From NCBI RefSeq assembly GCF_017916365.1, contig NZ_JAFMSU010000001.1, positions 2,075,028 to 2,139,027 on the forward strand: DNA of 64,000 bases, given 5' to 3'. A program made the position numbers and the translations under genes. The notes under the pieces are model-generated. The model had not been told where the DNA came from and searched no databases. It was given only the letters and a program-made list of their open reading frames with translations. The stretch comes from Rufibacter roseolus (GTDB lineage: Bacteria > Bacteroidota > Bacteroidia > Cytophagales > Hymenobacteraceae). Below, piece by piece: positions 27,563-39,000 of this stretch; position 1 is the first letter of the stretch; each line of letters starts with the position of its first letter.

Positions 27563-28071
27563 GCAATGGAATATGGAACGGCTGCAAGTAAGGGAAAAAT
27601 CCCAGACTTGTATGGCCACCTACGGTGACTTTGAAGAAACTTCCCTGCTTTTGCCCGGCCTGGCAGTTCAGGACCTGGTTCATATTTTGCCCTGGCTTAT
27701 GTTGGCCTAAGCCAGGAATAGAACTATTGCTGTACTCCCTGGTCTACAATTAGCGGATGAACCCTTATACAAGTAAAGAAACTTGTTTGGTCTTTGTTGC
27801 AGGTTCCCAGTGTTTTGGGACGGTGATAGGCGTTTTATGCCTGACTAAATGTAACAATATGGTGGTAGCGCTTGGTTCCCGGATATTTTCTATTTCTAAG
27901 GTGTTTCGTCTTTTACCTGTTTAAGGCCTGATTTCAGAAAAACAGGGCAGAAACCGATGGGTAGTTTCCTAAAGGTAACGGCCTTGGGCAGGCCCGGCAG
28001 AACTTTCTGCGGGTACATTTGCCTTTTAGAAGATCATTCGTACAAAAGGACTGACTAGATCAGATTACATT
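27563..28071. other. 509-bp gap between WbqC and LLM oxidoreductase genes
   Basis: It contains the divergent promoter areas and one degenerate copy of the dispersed palindrome (about 27924-27950, AAGGCCTGATTTCAGAAAAA). TACATTTG at 28014-28021 is a possible -7 element for the plus-strand gene. No further gene is seen. Confidence 0.5.
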
Positions 28072-29085
28072 ATGCCTACTAAAAAATTATCAGATATATC
28101 CGTTTCCGTGCTGGACCTGGTACCCATTCAGGAAGGTAAAACAGCCGCGGACGCCATCAAGAACGCCGTTGACCTGGCGCAACACGTGGAGAAATGGGGA
28201 TACAGACGCTTCTGGATGGCCGAGCACCATAACTTTCCGGGTATCGCGAGTTCTGCTACCGCCGTTTTGATTGGCCATATTGCCCGGGAGACCTCTTCCA
28301 TTAGGGTGGGTTCTGGCGGTATCATGCTGCCCAACCATGCGCCGCTGGTAGTGGCAGAGCAGTTCGGGACTCTGGCTACGCTTTACCCGGGCCGTATAGA
28401 TTTAGGGCTTGGCCGCGCTCCTGGGACCGATGGCTTAACTGCCATGGCCCTGCGTCGTGACCAGCACCAGTCAGTAGACGAGTTTCCACAGAACGTGGTG
28501 GAAGTGTATAACTACCTGGGCGACCCAGACCCTTCTTCCAAAGTGCGGGCGGTGCCGGGCGAGGGAACCTATGTGCCCATCTGGATTTTGGGGTCTAGTA
28601 CTTTTGGTGCGCAGTTGGCCGGAATGTTAGGGATGCCGTACGCGTTTGCCAGCCACTTTGCACCCACCATGCTGCACCACGCCATTCAGGTGTACCGAGA
28701 CAGTTTCAAGCCGGTGGGTAGCCTGAAGGAGCCATACGTCATGGCAGGCGTGAACGTGATCGCCGCCGACACAGACGAAAAAGCTGACTATCTGGCTACT
28801 TCCATGTACCAGTCTTTCCTGGGTGTGATCAGGGGAACCGCTGGTTTAATGCAACCACCCGTGGAAAGCATGAATGGCCTCTGGGATGCTTCTGAGCAAT
28901 ATGCGGTGCAGAACATGCTGCGTTGCTCTTTTGTAGGCAGTCCCGAGAAAGTGAAAGACGGCTTGCAGAAGTTTGTGGATCAGACGCAGGTAGATGAGGT
29001 GATCGTGGCCAGCAGTATTTATGACCATGCCGCCCGCCTGCATTCTTATGAGCTCACCTCAGATTTTTTCAAGAAGTCTGTCTAA
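28072..29085 (+). CDS. LLM class flavin-dependent oxidoreductase (luciferase-like)
   Basis: 337 residues of the bacterial-luciferase-like group that uses FMNH2 or F420-type chemistry; in this phylum FMN is expected. Signatures: [61 protein letters not shown] (the WMAEHHN signature of this subgroup), [42 protein letters not shown], and [27 protein letters not shown]. The natural substrate is unknown. Monocistronic, followed by a hairpin. Confidence 0.9.
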   Translation: MPTKKLSDISVSVLDLVPIQEGKTAADAIKNAVDLAQHVEKWGYRRFWMAEHHNFPGIASSATAVLIGHIARETSSIRVGSGGIMLPNHAPLVVAEQFGTLATLYPGRIDLGLGRAPGTDGLTAMALRRDQHQSVDEFPQNVVEVYNYLGDPDPSSKVRAVPGEGTYVPIWILGSSTFGAQLAGMLGMPYAFASHFAPTMLHHAIQVYRDSFKPVGSLKEPYVMAGVNVIAADTDEKADYLATSMYQSFLGVIRGTAGLMQPPVESMNGLWDASEQYAVQNMLRCSFVGSPEKVKDGLQKFVDQTQVDEVIVASSIYDHAARLHSYELTSDFFKKSV

Positions 29086-29110
29086 CGTTGCAGATAAAAA
29101 AAGATGAATA

Positions 29111-29159
29111 CGGCTCTCTGCACAGGTTGGCGATAACCAAAGACCTGCGCAGAGAGCCG
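29111..29159 (+). terminator. Hairpin after the LLM oxidoreductase gene
   Basis: CGGCTCTCTGC with GCAGAGAGCCG (29149-29159), extended by partly pairing inner bases. Confidence 0.65.
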
Positions 29160-29280
29160 CTTTGTTTTACAAACAGGTTAGGTAGAATGAATCAGGTTCT
29201 ATCAAGGGAAATCTGCAGGAGGGTATTACCTTTGCAGGCGTTGAAAGCGGCTTGGCTGTTTTCGGCTTGTTTTTCAGAAA

Positions 29281-30207
29281 ATGCAGTTAAAACCAGCCAC
29301 ATCCTCTTTTACCCGCCCCAACCTTAAACCCAGCCAGCTTCCGCTCTGGTGGCTGTTGAAGGGGATTTCCCTTTTGCCGTTTCCGGTGCTGTACGCCTTT
29401 TCCACGTTCCTGTACCTGGTGCTATACCAGCTGATTGGGTACCGGAAGAAAGTGGTGCGGCAGAACCTGGAAAGGTCTTTCCCGGGTAAAAGCCCCGCCG
29501 AGCTCCAGAAAATAGAGAAGCAGTTTTTCCTGAATCTCACTGATCTTATTGTGGAGTCGCTGAAGTTGATTTCCCTTACCCCGGCTCAGTTGAAGGAGCG
29601 GCTCGTGTACAAGGGCCATGAAAAGGTGGAGGCGCAGGTGGCCTCTGGCACCACGGTGCTCATGCTGGGTGCTCACCTGGGCAACTGGGAATACATGTCG
29701 GCAGCGAGCCAGATCATTTTCAAGGCCTCCGTAGACGGCGTGTACAAACCTCTGGCCAGTTCTTTCTTTGATGAGTTCATGAAGTTCATGCGGGGGCGGT
29801 TCGGGATAAATCTAGTGCGCATGAAGGACACCCTGCGACATCTGATCCGGCACAAAGCGGAGCACCGCATCTTTACCCTGCTCTCTGACCAGGTACCGCC
29901 CTATGGCGAAATCCAGTACTGGACCACCTTTCTGCACCAGGATACGCCCTTCTACGTGGGGGCCGAGAAACTCCGTACTTCCTTTAAATTCCCAGCCTAT
30001 TTTGTGGGGATGCGCCACCTCAAGCGCGGTTACTACGAGATAGAATTTCAGGAACTGTTGCCGGCCCCAACCCCCGAGGAACCACAGGACGGATTTCTGC
30101 TTACCGATGCCTTTGCCCAAAAGCTACAAGCCTGGGTAGAGCAGTATCCGGCAGACTACCTGTGGTCACACAAACGTTGGAAGCACAAGAGACCTGCCAC
30201 AGTTTAG
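29281..30207 (+). CDS. Lysophospholipid/lipid A acyltransferase (LpxL/HtrB family)
   Basis: 308 residues. An N-terminal membrane-associated segment (PLWWLLKGISLLPFPVLYAFSTFLYLVLYQLIGY, about 20-55) precedes the acyltransferase domain. GAHLGNWEYMSA carries the H-x4-D/E-type site (His of HLGNWE plus Glu), and VDGVYKPLASSFFDEFMKFMRGRFGINLVRMKD and FTLLSDQVPP follow as in LpxL/LpxM enzymes. It probably adds a secondary acyl chain to lipid A at the inner membrane. In Bacteroidota a related branch also makes other acylated lipids, so the acceptor is not certain. Confidence 0.9.
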   Translation: MQLKPATSSFTRPNLKPSQLPLWWLLKGISLLPFPVLYAFSTFLYLVLYQLIGYRKKVVRQNLERSFPGKSPAELQKIEKQFFLNLTDLIVESLKLISLTPAQLKERLVYKGHEKVEAQVASGTTVLMLGAHLGNWEYMSAASQIIFKASVDGVYKPLASSFFDEFMKFMRGRFGINLVRMKDTLRHLIRHKAEHRIFTLLSDQVPPYGEIQYWTTFLHQDTPFYVGAEKLRTSFKFPAYFVGMRHLKRGYYEIEFQELLPAPTPEEPQDGFLLTDAFAQKLQAWVEQYPADYLWSHKRWKHKRPATV

Positions 30208-30311
30208 CGGCTAATAAAGTGGAAAGTGCCAGAAACTTCCAAATCCTTTTTGGTGCTGTTTTCCCAAAATCAGGCTGTAAATGCCATCAACATTACTGTA
30301 TCTCTCTTTGA

Positions 30312-30347
30312 CAAAAAAGCCCCGGCTGCCAAAACAGCCGGGGCTTT
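30312..30347. terminator. Bidirectional terminator
   Basis: AAAAAGCCCCGGCTG with CAGCCGGGGCTTTTT around a short loop between convergent genes. Confidence 0.88.
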
Positions 30348-30376
30348 TTACACTTGGGTTTAGTTTGTCTCCAAAA

Positions 30377-31828
30377 TCAGTCTACATCCCAGAAAACCCT
30401 GGTAGTAACCACATCACCGCCAATGGCCGCAGCGGCCGCCGTGTAGTTGGCGTTGTTCAGGTTCTGCTCGGTGGCCGGATATGGGAAGCGGAGCGGAATC
30501 TCAGACTGGGCCAAAGGCGGAGCCACCAATTGAGGGTAGTCTAAGCGCCGCCATTCTTTCCAGCCTTCCACGGGTTGGTTATACAGCGCAATCCATTTCT
30601 GCATGCCTATGCTTTGTCTCCAGTTGGTGGTGTTGAGCATAACCTCGGGTTGTTGTAGATAGGCGGAGGCCTCGGCCTGGGTGCCGCCCCAGTCATTCAC
30701 AATAGAGGAAGTGATGGCCGCAGTGTAATGCTCCTCAGGGTTACCGGGTACATTGAAGCCTCTCAAGGCCGCCTCTGCCAGTAGAAACTCCACCTCGGTA
30801 TAAGACAAGAGAATGCCAGGCGCATCTGGCTCCCGCACCAGGTCACTGGGCTGGGCCACATCTACGTAGTTGTTGAGGTCTCCGTAGACACCGCCCACAA
30901 ACTCACCTTCGTTTTCCCCTTCAGGGGCAGGTCTGAAAAACTCATCCAGCCGGGGATCTTGCCAATCAACCAGGACATCAATGAAGGTGTTGGCCGCTAC
31001 GTTGTCGTCCCGTTGGCGCAACTCGTCATAGACGGGGTTGGCGGTTGGCACGTTGGGCGTGTAAGGCAACTCAGCATCATCGTCGCTGGAGGTAAACACG
31101 TTGGGCGCGGCCTCTTCCACTATGGTTCGCGCTTTGGTAGGGTTGGCATCGGCAATGGTAATGCCCATTCTCAGCTTGAGGGAGTTCGCGAATTTAAGCC
31201 ATTTCTCCAGATCTCCGCCGTAGAACAGGTCGGCGTTGCCCAACCCGGCATTGTCTGAGTTCTGGGAGAGGCTGTTGATGGCGGCATCTAACCGGGTGAA
31301 TAAATCATTGTAGATGGCCACATCATCGTCAAACACTGGCTGCACGTTGTTAATGTCCAGGGCCTGGGAATAAGGGATGTCACCGTAGGTGTTCACCAAG
31401 ACGGTCCAGGCATAGACTTCCAGCACCTCAATACAGGCTAGTTGGCTGGCTTTTAGATCAGGGGCCAGTACATTATTGGCCGTGATAAGGGTTTTGGCTT
31501 CCCTTAGGTCAGAAAGAACATCGCGGTAGAGAATGGTCCAGAAGAACCGGTTGATCTCGCGGGTGTTGATGTTGTACTGGCTCTCATCTGGGTACTGGGC
31601 CGCGGCCCAATGTTGCACATAATACCTGAAGACATTGGTATTATAGTCTGGGGTAGTAATGACATTGGTTAAGTTGAACTGCGCATTGCTCACCAGGGTG
31701 CCGGGTGGCACGTCTGTGGCCCGTTTGGGGTCTAAGTTGTAATCGTCGTCCAGGTCGTTTACACAGGAGGTGGCCAGGAACAGAGACGCTAAGCTGTATA
31801 GAAATATCTTTTTCATCGTCTTCATCAT
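30377..31828 (-). CDS. SusD/RagB-type nutrient-binding outer-membrane lipoprotein (SusD-like_2)
   Basis: 483 residues with a lipoprotein signal (MMKTMKKIFLYSLASLFLATSC). After the cysteine comes the TPR-like helical fold of the SusD-like_2 branch: NLDPKRATDVPPGTLVSNAQFNLTN, WTILYRDVLSDLREAKTLI, LEVYAWTVLVNTYGDIPYSQAL, and the late SYTEVEFLLAEAALRGF and QKWIALYNQPVEGWKEWRRLDYPQL. It caps the SusC channel outside the cell and binds the ligand. Its ATG overlaps the susC stop by one base (TAATG), so the pair is translationally coupled. The ligand (glycan or peptide) is unknown; no hydrolase gene is attached to this pair. Confidence 0.92.
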   Translation of the reverse strand: MMKTMKKIFLYSLASLFLATSCVNDLDDDYNLDPKRATDVPPGTLVSNAQFNLTNVITTPDYNTNVFRYYVQHWAAAQYPDESQYNINTREINRFFWTILYRDVLSDLREAKTLITANNVLAPDLKASQLACIEVLEVYAWTVLVNTYGDIPYSQALDINNVQPVFDDDVAIYNDLFTRLDAAINSLSQNSDNAGLGNADLFYGGDLEKWLKFANSLKLRMGITIADANPTKARTIVEEAAPNVFTSSDDDAELPYTPNVPTANPVYDELRQRDDNVAANTFIDVLVDWQDPRLDEFFRPAPEGENEGEFVGGVYGDLNNYVDVAQPSDLVREPDAPGILLSYTEVEFLLAEAALRGFNVPGNPEEHYTAAITSSIVNDWGGTQAEASAYLQQPEVMLNTTNWRQSIGMQKWIALYNQPVEGWKEWRRLDYPQLVAPPLAQSEIPLRFPYPATEQNLNNANYTAAAAAIGGDVVTTRVFWDVD

Positions 31829-34800
31829 TAGAATTGGAACCTTAAGTTGAAGCCTATGTTGCGGGGAGTTGGATAAGCACCGCTCAGGTAGCCCTGGCCT
31901 AAGTTACCAGCTCCAAAGCCTGCTTCCGGATCAGAATATGGTACATCTTTGTCAATGATCCAGAGGTTACGGCCTACCACAGACACATCAATGCCCTTGA
32001 AGACTTTCAGGCGGGAGATGAGCCGCTGGGGTAGGGTGTAGGTCAGAGAGGCCTCGCGCAATTTCACAAAGCCGGCACCGTAAACGTGGAATTCGTTAGG
32101 AGTATAGTACCCCAGCACCCCTTCGGTGTTTTCTACCCTTATGTCATTGGGCGATCCATCTTCCTTCACACCAGGTAAAATGATACCCCCGCCCTCAGAG
32201 ATGGGAAGCCGTGAAGGATTACCCAGATCATTCAGGCCTGCCGTTTCAGGGTAGAGCCCGGTTCCAAACCCATAGTAGGTATCCAGGTTGAACAGTTCGC
32301 CTCCCTTGCGGATGTCAATGAGGAAGTACAGGGAGAGCCCTTTGAAAGAGAAGGTATTGGAGATACCGCCCAGCCAGTCTGGGTTAGGGTTGGCGATTTC
32401 TTTGGTAGGGTCTGACAGCATATAGGCACCATTTTCATCTACCATGCGGCCGCCGTTTTCATGCAGCACAAAGCCTTGGCCCCGGAGAATACCAAATGGC
32501 CGCCCTACCGCGGCGTTGGAAGTGATACCGCTTTGGTAGTTAGCCAGAATCATATTTTCTCCTTCGGCCAGCGCCACCACCTCGTTCCGGTTGTGGGTCC
32601 AGTTAAGGTTCAGGTTCCAGGAGAAGACATCGTTCTTGATGGGTTGGAACCGGAGGGCTGCCTCCACGCCGCGGTTTTCCACTTCCCCGGCATTCACGTA
32701 TTTGAAGGTATACCCCGTAGACGCAGACACAGACACAGGCAGTATCTGGTTAATGGTATTGGACTTGTACACCGTTACCTCAAAACCTAAGCGGTTGTCT
32801 AGGAAAGCCGTTTCCAGCCCTATTTCTGAACTTTTGGTTCTTTCTGGTTTCAGGTCCGGGTTATAGCGGGTATTGGGCACGGAGTACAGCGGAATGCCCC
32901 CGAAGGTGCCAATAGGTTCGTCTATTTCCTCGTCCTGCTTGTTGTAGTACTTGTTGGTGGCGGCAAAAGGCGCGTCATTGCCCACTTCTGCATAGTTGGC
33001 CCGCAGTTTAGCATAAGATAGCCAGTCTTGTTTGAGCACTTCAGAGAAGACAAAGCTCAACGCCACAGAGGGGTAGAAGTAGGAGTTATTGCCTCTTGGC
33101 AGGGTAGAGGACTGGTCTCTTCTGGCAGAAAGATCCAGGAACACCATCTCCCGGTAACCTAAAGTGGCGTTGGCGAAGATGCCATCCACGGCCCGTCTCA
33201 GTTCACTTTCCAGAGGTGGTTGGAGCAGGTTCAATGAGTTGGACAAGGCATATAGCCTGGGCACCACCAAGCCCCCACTGGTAGATGCCCGGATAGAGTT
33301 CAGTCTTGACCTTCTCAGGTTAAGACCTACCAGACCCCTGATGTTGAAAGCCTCCGTGAAGTTGCGGTCAAAGTTGGCGAACAGATCAAAGTTGAACTCC
33401 CTGAAGGTTCTGTTAAACCGGGTGTAGTTAGGGTCCTGGTCATTGGTAGTACTTCCTATGGCAAAACGCTCTTCCTGCAGTTCATCATAGGTGTCCAGAG
33501 AAAAGCGGGCGGTGAGATCCAGCCATTCGGTGAACTTGTAATTGGAAGCTATGTTCCCAAAGGTGCGGTACCGCTCATCGTTCTGGAAGTTTTCATAGCG
33601 GGTCCAGTACACGTTGTCATGGTACGCAGCGGTGAGGTTGGAAGGGCTTCGCCAGTTCCAGGTTATATTCTGCCGGTTCCGGAAATAGGCTTCTTCCTGC
33701 TCTTTAAGGTCAACGTTGGTCTGGAACCATTGCCGGAAACCCAGCATAGGGTTGATGGAGTTGTACCCAGACCCATAGCGTCCCAGGCCTTCCTGTTGGG
33801 TGAAGTTCACTCCGGCGCTGGCAGACAGTTTACTGGTCAGGTTCAGAGAGCCGGCAAAGTTGATCATGTTCTTGGAGATCTCGCTGTTAGGCAGAATCCC
33901 TTTGTCTTCGTTGCGGGTATAACCTAGTTTGAAGTTGGCTTTTTCATTGCCCCCGTCAATAATGATACTGTTGTTGTAGGACACCGCAGTCTCAAAGAAA
34001 TATTCGGGTCCGTTTTCGGCGGCTACCCAGGGGCGGGGCTTTTGGTAGTTTGGCGAGGCGGGATCAAAGGCATCCCACTGGTACACCAGCAGGTTGGGGT
34101 CAAACGGGTAGCCGTAAGAGGCATCATCGCCCATGCGGACCACATTATCCAGGGTGCCGTCTCCGTTCACATCAAACCTGGACCATCTCATGACATAGCC
34201 TGCCCCGTATTCCTTTTGGTATTCCGGGAAGGTCTTTTTGTCAATGGTGCCAATGGTGAGGCCGTTGTTGAGGGTAACCCCCAAACCCCGCTTGCCTTTT
34301 TTAGTGGTGATGAGGATCACCCCGTTGGCAGCCCTGGATCCATATAGGGCGGTGGCCGCGGCGCCTTTCAGCACACTCATAGACTCAATGTCATCTGGGT
34401 TAATGTCAGAGGCAGGGTTACCGTAGTCAAAACCACCCCGTCCGGTGCTCTGGTCAAGCGTGTTGGAGACATCGTTGCTGATAGGAACCCCATCAACCAC
34501 AAACAAGGCCTGGTTATTTCCGGTCAGGGATTTGGTGCCCCTGATCACCACGTTGGCAGAGCCGCCCATGGTATTGGTTTGGGTTACCGCCAGGCCTGCC
34601 ACTTTCCCGGAGAGGGAGTTGACCATGTTGGGGTTGCGGGCCGCCGTAACCGTATTGCCTTCCAGCTGGGTTGCGGCATAGGGGAGGGAGTTGCGGCTTC
34701 TTTCTACACCTAAGGCGGTCACCACCACCTCGGTGAGCTGGGTGGCATCAGAAACCAAGGCTACGTTGATGGTGGTAGCACCGCTCACGGCCCGTTCCAA

Positions 34801-35043
34801 GGCCTTGTAGCCAATAAAGCTGAAGACAAGCGTAGCGTTCTGGTCTGGTACCGTGAGCGAGTAAGTGCCCGTAACGCCGGTGGAGGTTCCAACCTGGGTT
34901 CCTTTTACAACAACTGAAACTCCAGGAAGAGGGGTTCCGTCATCTGCGGAAGTCACCGTACCTGAAACAGTGACGGCTTGTGCCCACACCTGACTCATAA
35001 AGCAGGCAAGGACCAGCAGGGTAAGTAGTAAGCATTTTTTCAT
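31828..35043 (-). CDS. SusC/RagA-type TonB-dependent outer-membrane channel
   Basis: 1071 residues. Signal peptide MKKCLLLTLLVLACFMSQVWAQ, carboxypeptidase-D-like regulatory domain (VSGTVTSADDGTPLPGVSVVVKG, about 25-105), TonB-box-like EVVVTALG, plug domain (about 125-235; NVVIRGTKSLTGNNQALFVVDGVPI, GAAATALYGSRAANGVILITTKKG), then a 22-strand barrel ending FNLRFQF. It imports oligomers across the outer membrane with TonB energy, together with the SusD encoded next. The gene faces away from the second SUS locus, so both are transcribed from the 1-kb gap between them. Confidence 0.95.
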   Translation of the reverse strand: MKKCLLLTLLVLACFMSQVWAQAVTVSGTVTSADDGTPLPGVSVVVKGTQVGTSTGVTGTYSLTVPDQNATLVFSFIGYKALERAVSGATTINVALVSDATQLTEVVVTALGVERSRNSLPYAATQLEGNTVTAARNPNMVNSLSGKVAGLAVTQTNTMGGSANVVIRGTKSLTGNNQALFVVDGVPISNDVSNTLDQSTGRGGFDYGNPASDINPDDIESMSVLKGAAATALYGSRAANGVILITTKKGKRGLGVTLNNGLTIGTIDKKTFPEYQKEYGAGYVMRWSRFDVNGDGTLDNVVRMGDDASYGYPFDPNLLVYQWDAFDPASPNYQKPRPWVAAENGPEYFFETAVSYNNSIIIDGGNEKANFKLGYTRNEDKGILPNSEISKNMINFAGSLNLTSKLSASAGVNFTQQEGLGRYGSGYNSINPMLGFRQWFQTNVDLKEQEEAYFRNRQNITWNWRSPSNLTAAYHDNVYWTRYENFQNDERYRTFGNIASNYKFTEWLDLTARFSLDTYDELQEERFAIGSTTNDQDPNYTRFNRTFREFNFDLFANFDRNFTEAFNIRGLVGLNLRRSRLNSIRASTSGGLVVPRLYALSNSLNLLQPPLESELRRAVDGIFANATLGYREMVFLDLSARRDQSSTLPRGNNSYFYPSVALSFVFSEVLKQDWLSYAKLRANYAEVGNDAPFAATNKYYNKQDEEIDEPIGTFGGIPLYSVPNTRYNPDLKPERTKSSEIGLETAFLDNRLGFEVTVYKSNTINQILPVSVSASTGYTFKYVNAGEVENRGVEAALRFQPIKNDVFSWNLNLNWTHNRNEVVALAEGENMILANYQSGITSNAAVGRPFGILRGQGFVLHENGGRMVDENGAYMLSDPTKEIANPNPDWLGGISNTFSFKGLSLYFLIDIRKGGELFNLDTYYGFGTGLYPETAGLNDLGNPSRLPISEGGGIILPGVKEDGSPNDIRVENTEGVLGYYTPNEFHVYGAGFVKLREASLTYTLPQRLISRLKVFKGIDVSVVGRNLWIIDKDVPYSDPEAGFGAGNLGQGYLSGAYPTPRNIGFNLRFQF

Positions 35044-36057
35044 GGGGGTAAAGAGATTTTGTAAACATTGTGTGTTTTGGTTTGGATGGAAGAGGATTGA
35101 ACAGGTCCCGGTTAGATAGTGCTAACCGGTGGGGAGGAGCCAATGAGAGGATATGGATTTTACATAAAATCCATATCGTTCTTTTTTAAGCCATATAAAT
35201 CTATAGATTTTTTTAATGAGATAAAAGTTGCACGTGTGGATAAATAAAATAAAAAATATATAGTGATTGCTTTGTGTTTTCTAAGCTGGTGGTGGGCTAT
35301 GTGCTTCAAAAACAAACAGTTGTTGTGGCAGCGTGAAGCGTTTTGGTTTGCGGGCTGTTTTTGGAAAATGTCTCTTAAACGAAGTTTATCAGGATGCAGA
35401 ACGGGAAAACAGGCTCTGTGGGTCTTTAGACAATCAAATCTTAGGGCTTAAGAAATTTAACAATTTCTGTGCGTATTCCTTATAACTTTTTTCTGAAAAT
35501 ATGGTAATAGGAGTATAGCTCTAACTATATAAAGCTAAAAGTTTCCAGATCTGGGAAGCTTTAACGGGCAAACAATAACCAACATCAACACTCAGTACAG
35601 TAATAAGTAAAGGCCAGTAAGAAAGCAACTGCGCCAGATAGCCACCAAAAAGCCCGTAAGTTCATATTGGACCTCCGTATTGGTGCCCTCTCTCAAAGGG
35701 GGACGGATGGATAGCTGCGGAAAATAAGTTTCACTACCCCAACTCAAAAATCATGGAACGCCTGGTTTGAAACAGGCCTGCCAATGCCCGGTATGGGCAT
35801 TGTGGCTTCCGTTATCCGGGACCAACCGGGGCAGGTGCCTCTATGGCTTCTGGCCTGCCCATGATGTTCAGGACCGGTACCCTTCTAAACCCGTCATCTG
35901 CTGACCCCGCGTCTATGGCTCGCTGAATCATCTCTGAAAGTAATTCAAAGCAAGGGTACTTGTGTGTGTCTGTAAGTTCTGTCTGTATTCATTGCGGACG
36001 CACGGAAGATGCCGGCACTTCTTACCCAAATCCAACCTATTGAGCAAAGCCTTTATT
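35044..36057. promoter_or_regulatory. 1-kb divergent control region between two SUS loci
   Basis: No gene is seen in 1014 bp. It holds a perfect 12-bp inverted repeat with a two-base gap (35151-35162 with 35165-35176, ATATGGATTTTA arms) and a 14-bp palindrome AAATCTATAGATTT (35198-35211), both near the minus-strand susC start; they look like operator sites. A half-copy of the dispersed palindrome lies near 35357. Long 5' leaders are likely for both susC genes. No sigma/anti-sigma or hybrid two-component regulator gene is adjacent. Confidence 0.55.
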
Positions 36058-39000
36058 ATGAAGAAAATTTTACTCATCCAGTTTGTCTTGATGTTCTGCC
36101 TGATTAGCCAGGTCTGGGCGCAGACACGAACCGTAACGGGCAAAGTCACCACTCCCTCTGGTGAGGCAATGGCAGGCGTTACGGTGCAACTAAAAGGAAC
36201 CACCACCGCATCCCCCACAGACGCAAACGGCAATTACTCCATCACAGTCCCCGCGCAAGGGGGCACGCTGGTGTACACCTTTATTGGTTATGTAAACCGG
36301 GAGGTGGTCATAGGAACCCAGAACACCATTAACGTGACCTTGGCCGAAGACGCTGAGCAGTTGAGCGAGGTGGTGGTGACGGCGGTGGGGATTGAACGCC
36401 AGAGAAGGGAGGTAAACTACGCGGTGCAGGACGTGAAAGGCGACCAAATCGCCCAGAAATCTGAGCCCAACGTGGTGAACGCCCTGCAGGGGAAAGTAGC
36501 CGGGGTGGAGATCATTTCCTCCAGCGGTATGCCCGGGTCCGGAACCCAGGTTTTTATCCGGGGGCTTTCCTCAGCTACGGGTAATAACCAGCCGCTTTTC
36601 GTGGTAGACGGGGTGCCTATCAGCAACAACACGGCGTATTCTTCTAACCCTACCGTAGGCGGGGCTTCCTACTCAAACCGGGCGCTGGATATCCACCCCA
36701 ATGACATTGAGTCCATGACTGTCTTGAAAGGGCCAGCCGCCGCGGCCTTGTACGGGGCCAGGGCCGGGAATGGGGCCGTGATCATCACTACCAAACGGGG
36801 CCGGGCCGGGGATGTGGAGATAACCTTTACCTCTTCCTTTAACCTCCAGGAAGTGTACGGGCTACCCAAATACCAGAACGAATACGGGCAGGGCATCAAC
36901 GGTCGCTACAACCAGTCTTCCACAGACAGCTGGGGCCCTAGGTTCGGGACGCCGGGGCTGGACTCCGTGCCCAACGTGGCCGGGAACCCCATGACCAAGC
37001 TGGCCTACCGGGCTTACCCAGACAACGTGAAAGATTTCTTCCAGACCGGTAAAATCTGGGACAACGGCATCACGCTCTCCAGCGGGAACGAGAAAATGCG
37101 CTATATCTTCAGCGCCAACACTACAAACCAGGAAGGGATTATTCCGGAAAGCGGCCTGGACCGGTACACCCTGCGGGCGGCCGGTAATGCCACGCTGGGG
37201 CACGGCTTCTCCATAGACGCCTCGGTGCTCTATGCCAAGACAAACCAGGAGGGATCCTTGCAGGGTAACTCCGGGTCCAGCCCATGGTTCACGTTGCCCT
37301 TCATCCCCCGGAGCTTTGACATCCAGAACGTACCCTATAAACTGCGGGCCGGGGTGCAGGCGCCTTCCTTGTTCACGCAGCTGAACCGTGACAACCCTAT
37401 GTGGAGCGTGAAAGAGTCTTTCTATGACAGTGAGGTGAACCGCTCCATTGTGAGTGCCACGTTCAACTACAACCCCACTTTCTTCAAAGACTTCACCGCC
37501 ACTTACCGCGTAGGTATTGACCAGTACTCAGATGACCGGCTGCAGGCCTACGGCTACGGCTCCTACAACTCAAACGGGAACACCGCCCTGAACCGCCGTG
37601 GATCCCAGCTCTATGAAGACAACCGGTTTCTGTCTGTGAACCATGATCTGTTTGGGGTGTACCAGAAGGACCTTTCCCCGGATTTCAACGTGAGGGCCCT
37701 GGTGGGAACCCAGGTCAATATGATAGACACCAAGCGCAATTCTATACGCGCAGAGGACCTGTTGGTGCCGGATTTCTACAACCTGGCCAACCATTTGCCT
37801 TCCACCACTTTTGCCACCAACTATCAGACGGAGCGGCGTTTAGTGGGCGTTTATGGGCAATTGGGCCTGAACTTCAAGAACTGGTTGTTTGCCGAGTTCA
37901 CCGCCCGTAATGACTGGTCCTCTACGCTGCCCACTGCCAACAACAGCTATTTCTATCCGTCGGTTAGCTTAGGATTCGTCTTCACAGATGCCCTGCAGCT
38001 TGGCAATGATGTGTTGAGCTACGGTAAACTCCGGGCCAGTTTCGCCCAGGTGGGGAACGACACCGATCCTTACCTGACCAACACCTTCTACATTACCCAA
38101 AGCTTCGGGAACAACGTGGCGGGCCTCAGTTTCCCCTTCAACGGTACCACGGTGGCCTTTACCCGCAACGACCGGCGGGGCAACATGAACCTGAAGCCTG
38201 AGTCAAAGAAATCTTACGAAATAGGAGCGGAGTTCACCTTCTACAACGGCAGGGGAAGCCTGGATGTCAATTACTTCAACAACCGCACCACAGACCAGAT
38301 CCTGAGCTTGACCGTGCCCAGCTCCACCGGGTTCACTGATTTTACCACCAACGCCGGTAGAATAGACAACAAGGGGTGGGAGATTTCTGCCAATGCCACG
38401 CCGCTGGCCATGGAAACCGGACTCCGGTGGGACATAGGCGCTAACTTCACGCAACTGGAGACCGAGGTGGTAGAACTTGCCCCCGGGCTGGACCAATTCA
38501 ACCTTTCCACCGGGTACATTGACCCCAGCTCAGGAAGCAGCGGAGCAGGGTTCTCGGGCCTGAGTCCGTTGCTGCAGCCAGGTCAGCCTTTCGGGGTATT
38601 GCAGGGCACCAAGTTCAGGAGAACCGATGACGGCCAACTCATCATTGACCCCACCAACGGGCTGCCCATTATTGACACCAACCCCCAGATCATAGGAGAC
38701 CCTAACGCCGATTGGTGGGGCAGTCTGACCAACACGTTCTCATTCAAAGGATTCAGTCTGAGTGCCCTGGTGCAATACGTACACGGCGGCGACTTCTATT
38801 CAAGGCAAACCCAGATTGCCCGTTTCAGGGGTGTTTTGGAGGAAACCGCCGAAAACCGGGATCAGCCGTTCATGTTCCAGGGCGTGCTGGCCAACGAGCT
38901 AGGGCAGCCCACTACCACGCCCAACAACATCCAGATCACGGCGCAGCAATATTGGACTACCTTCAACAATGCCTCTGAGTTTGCCGTCTTTGATGCTTCT

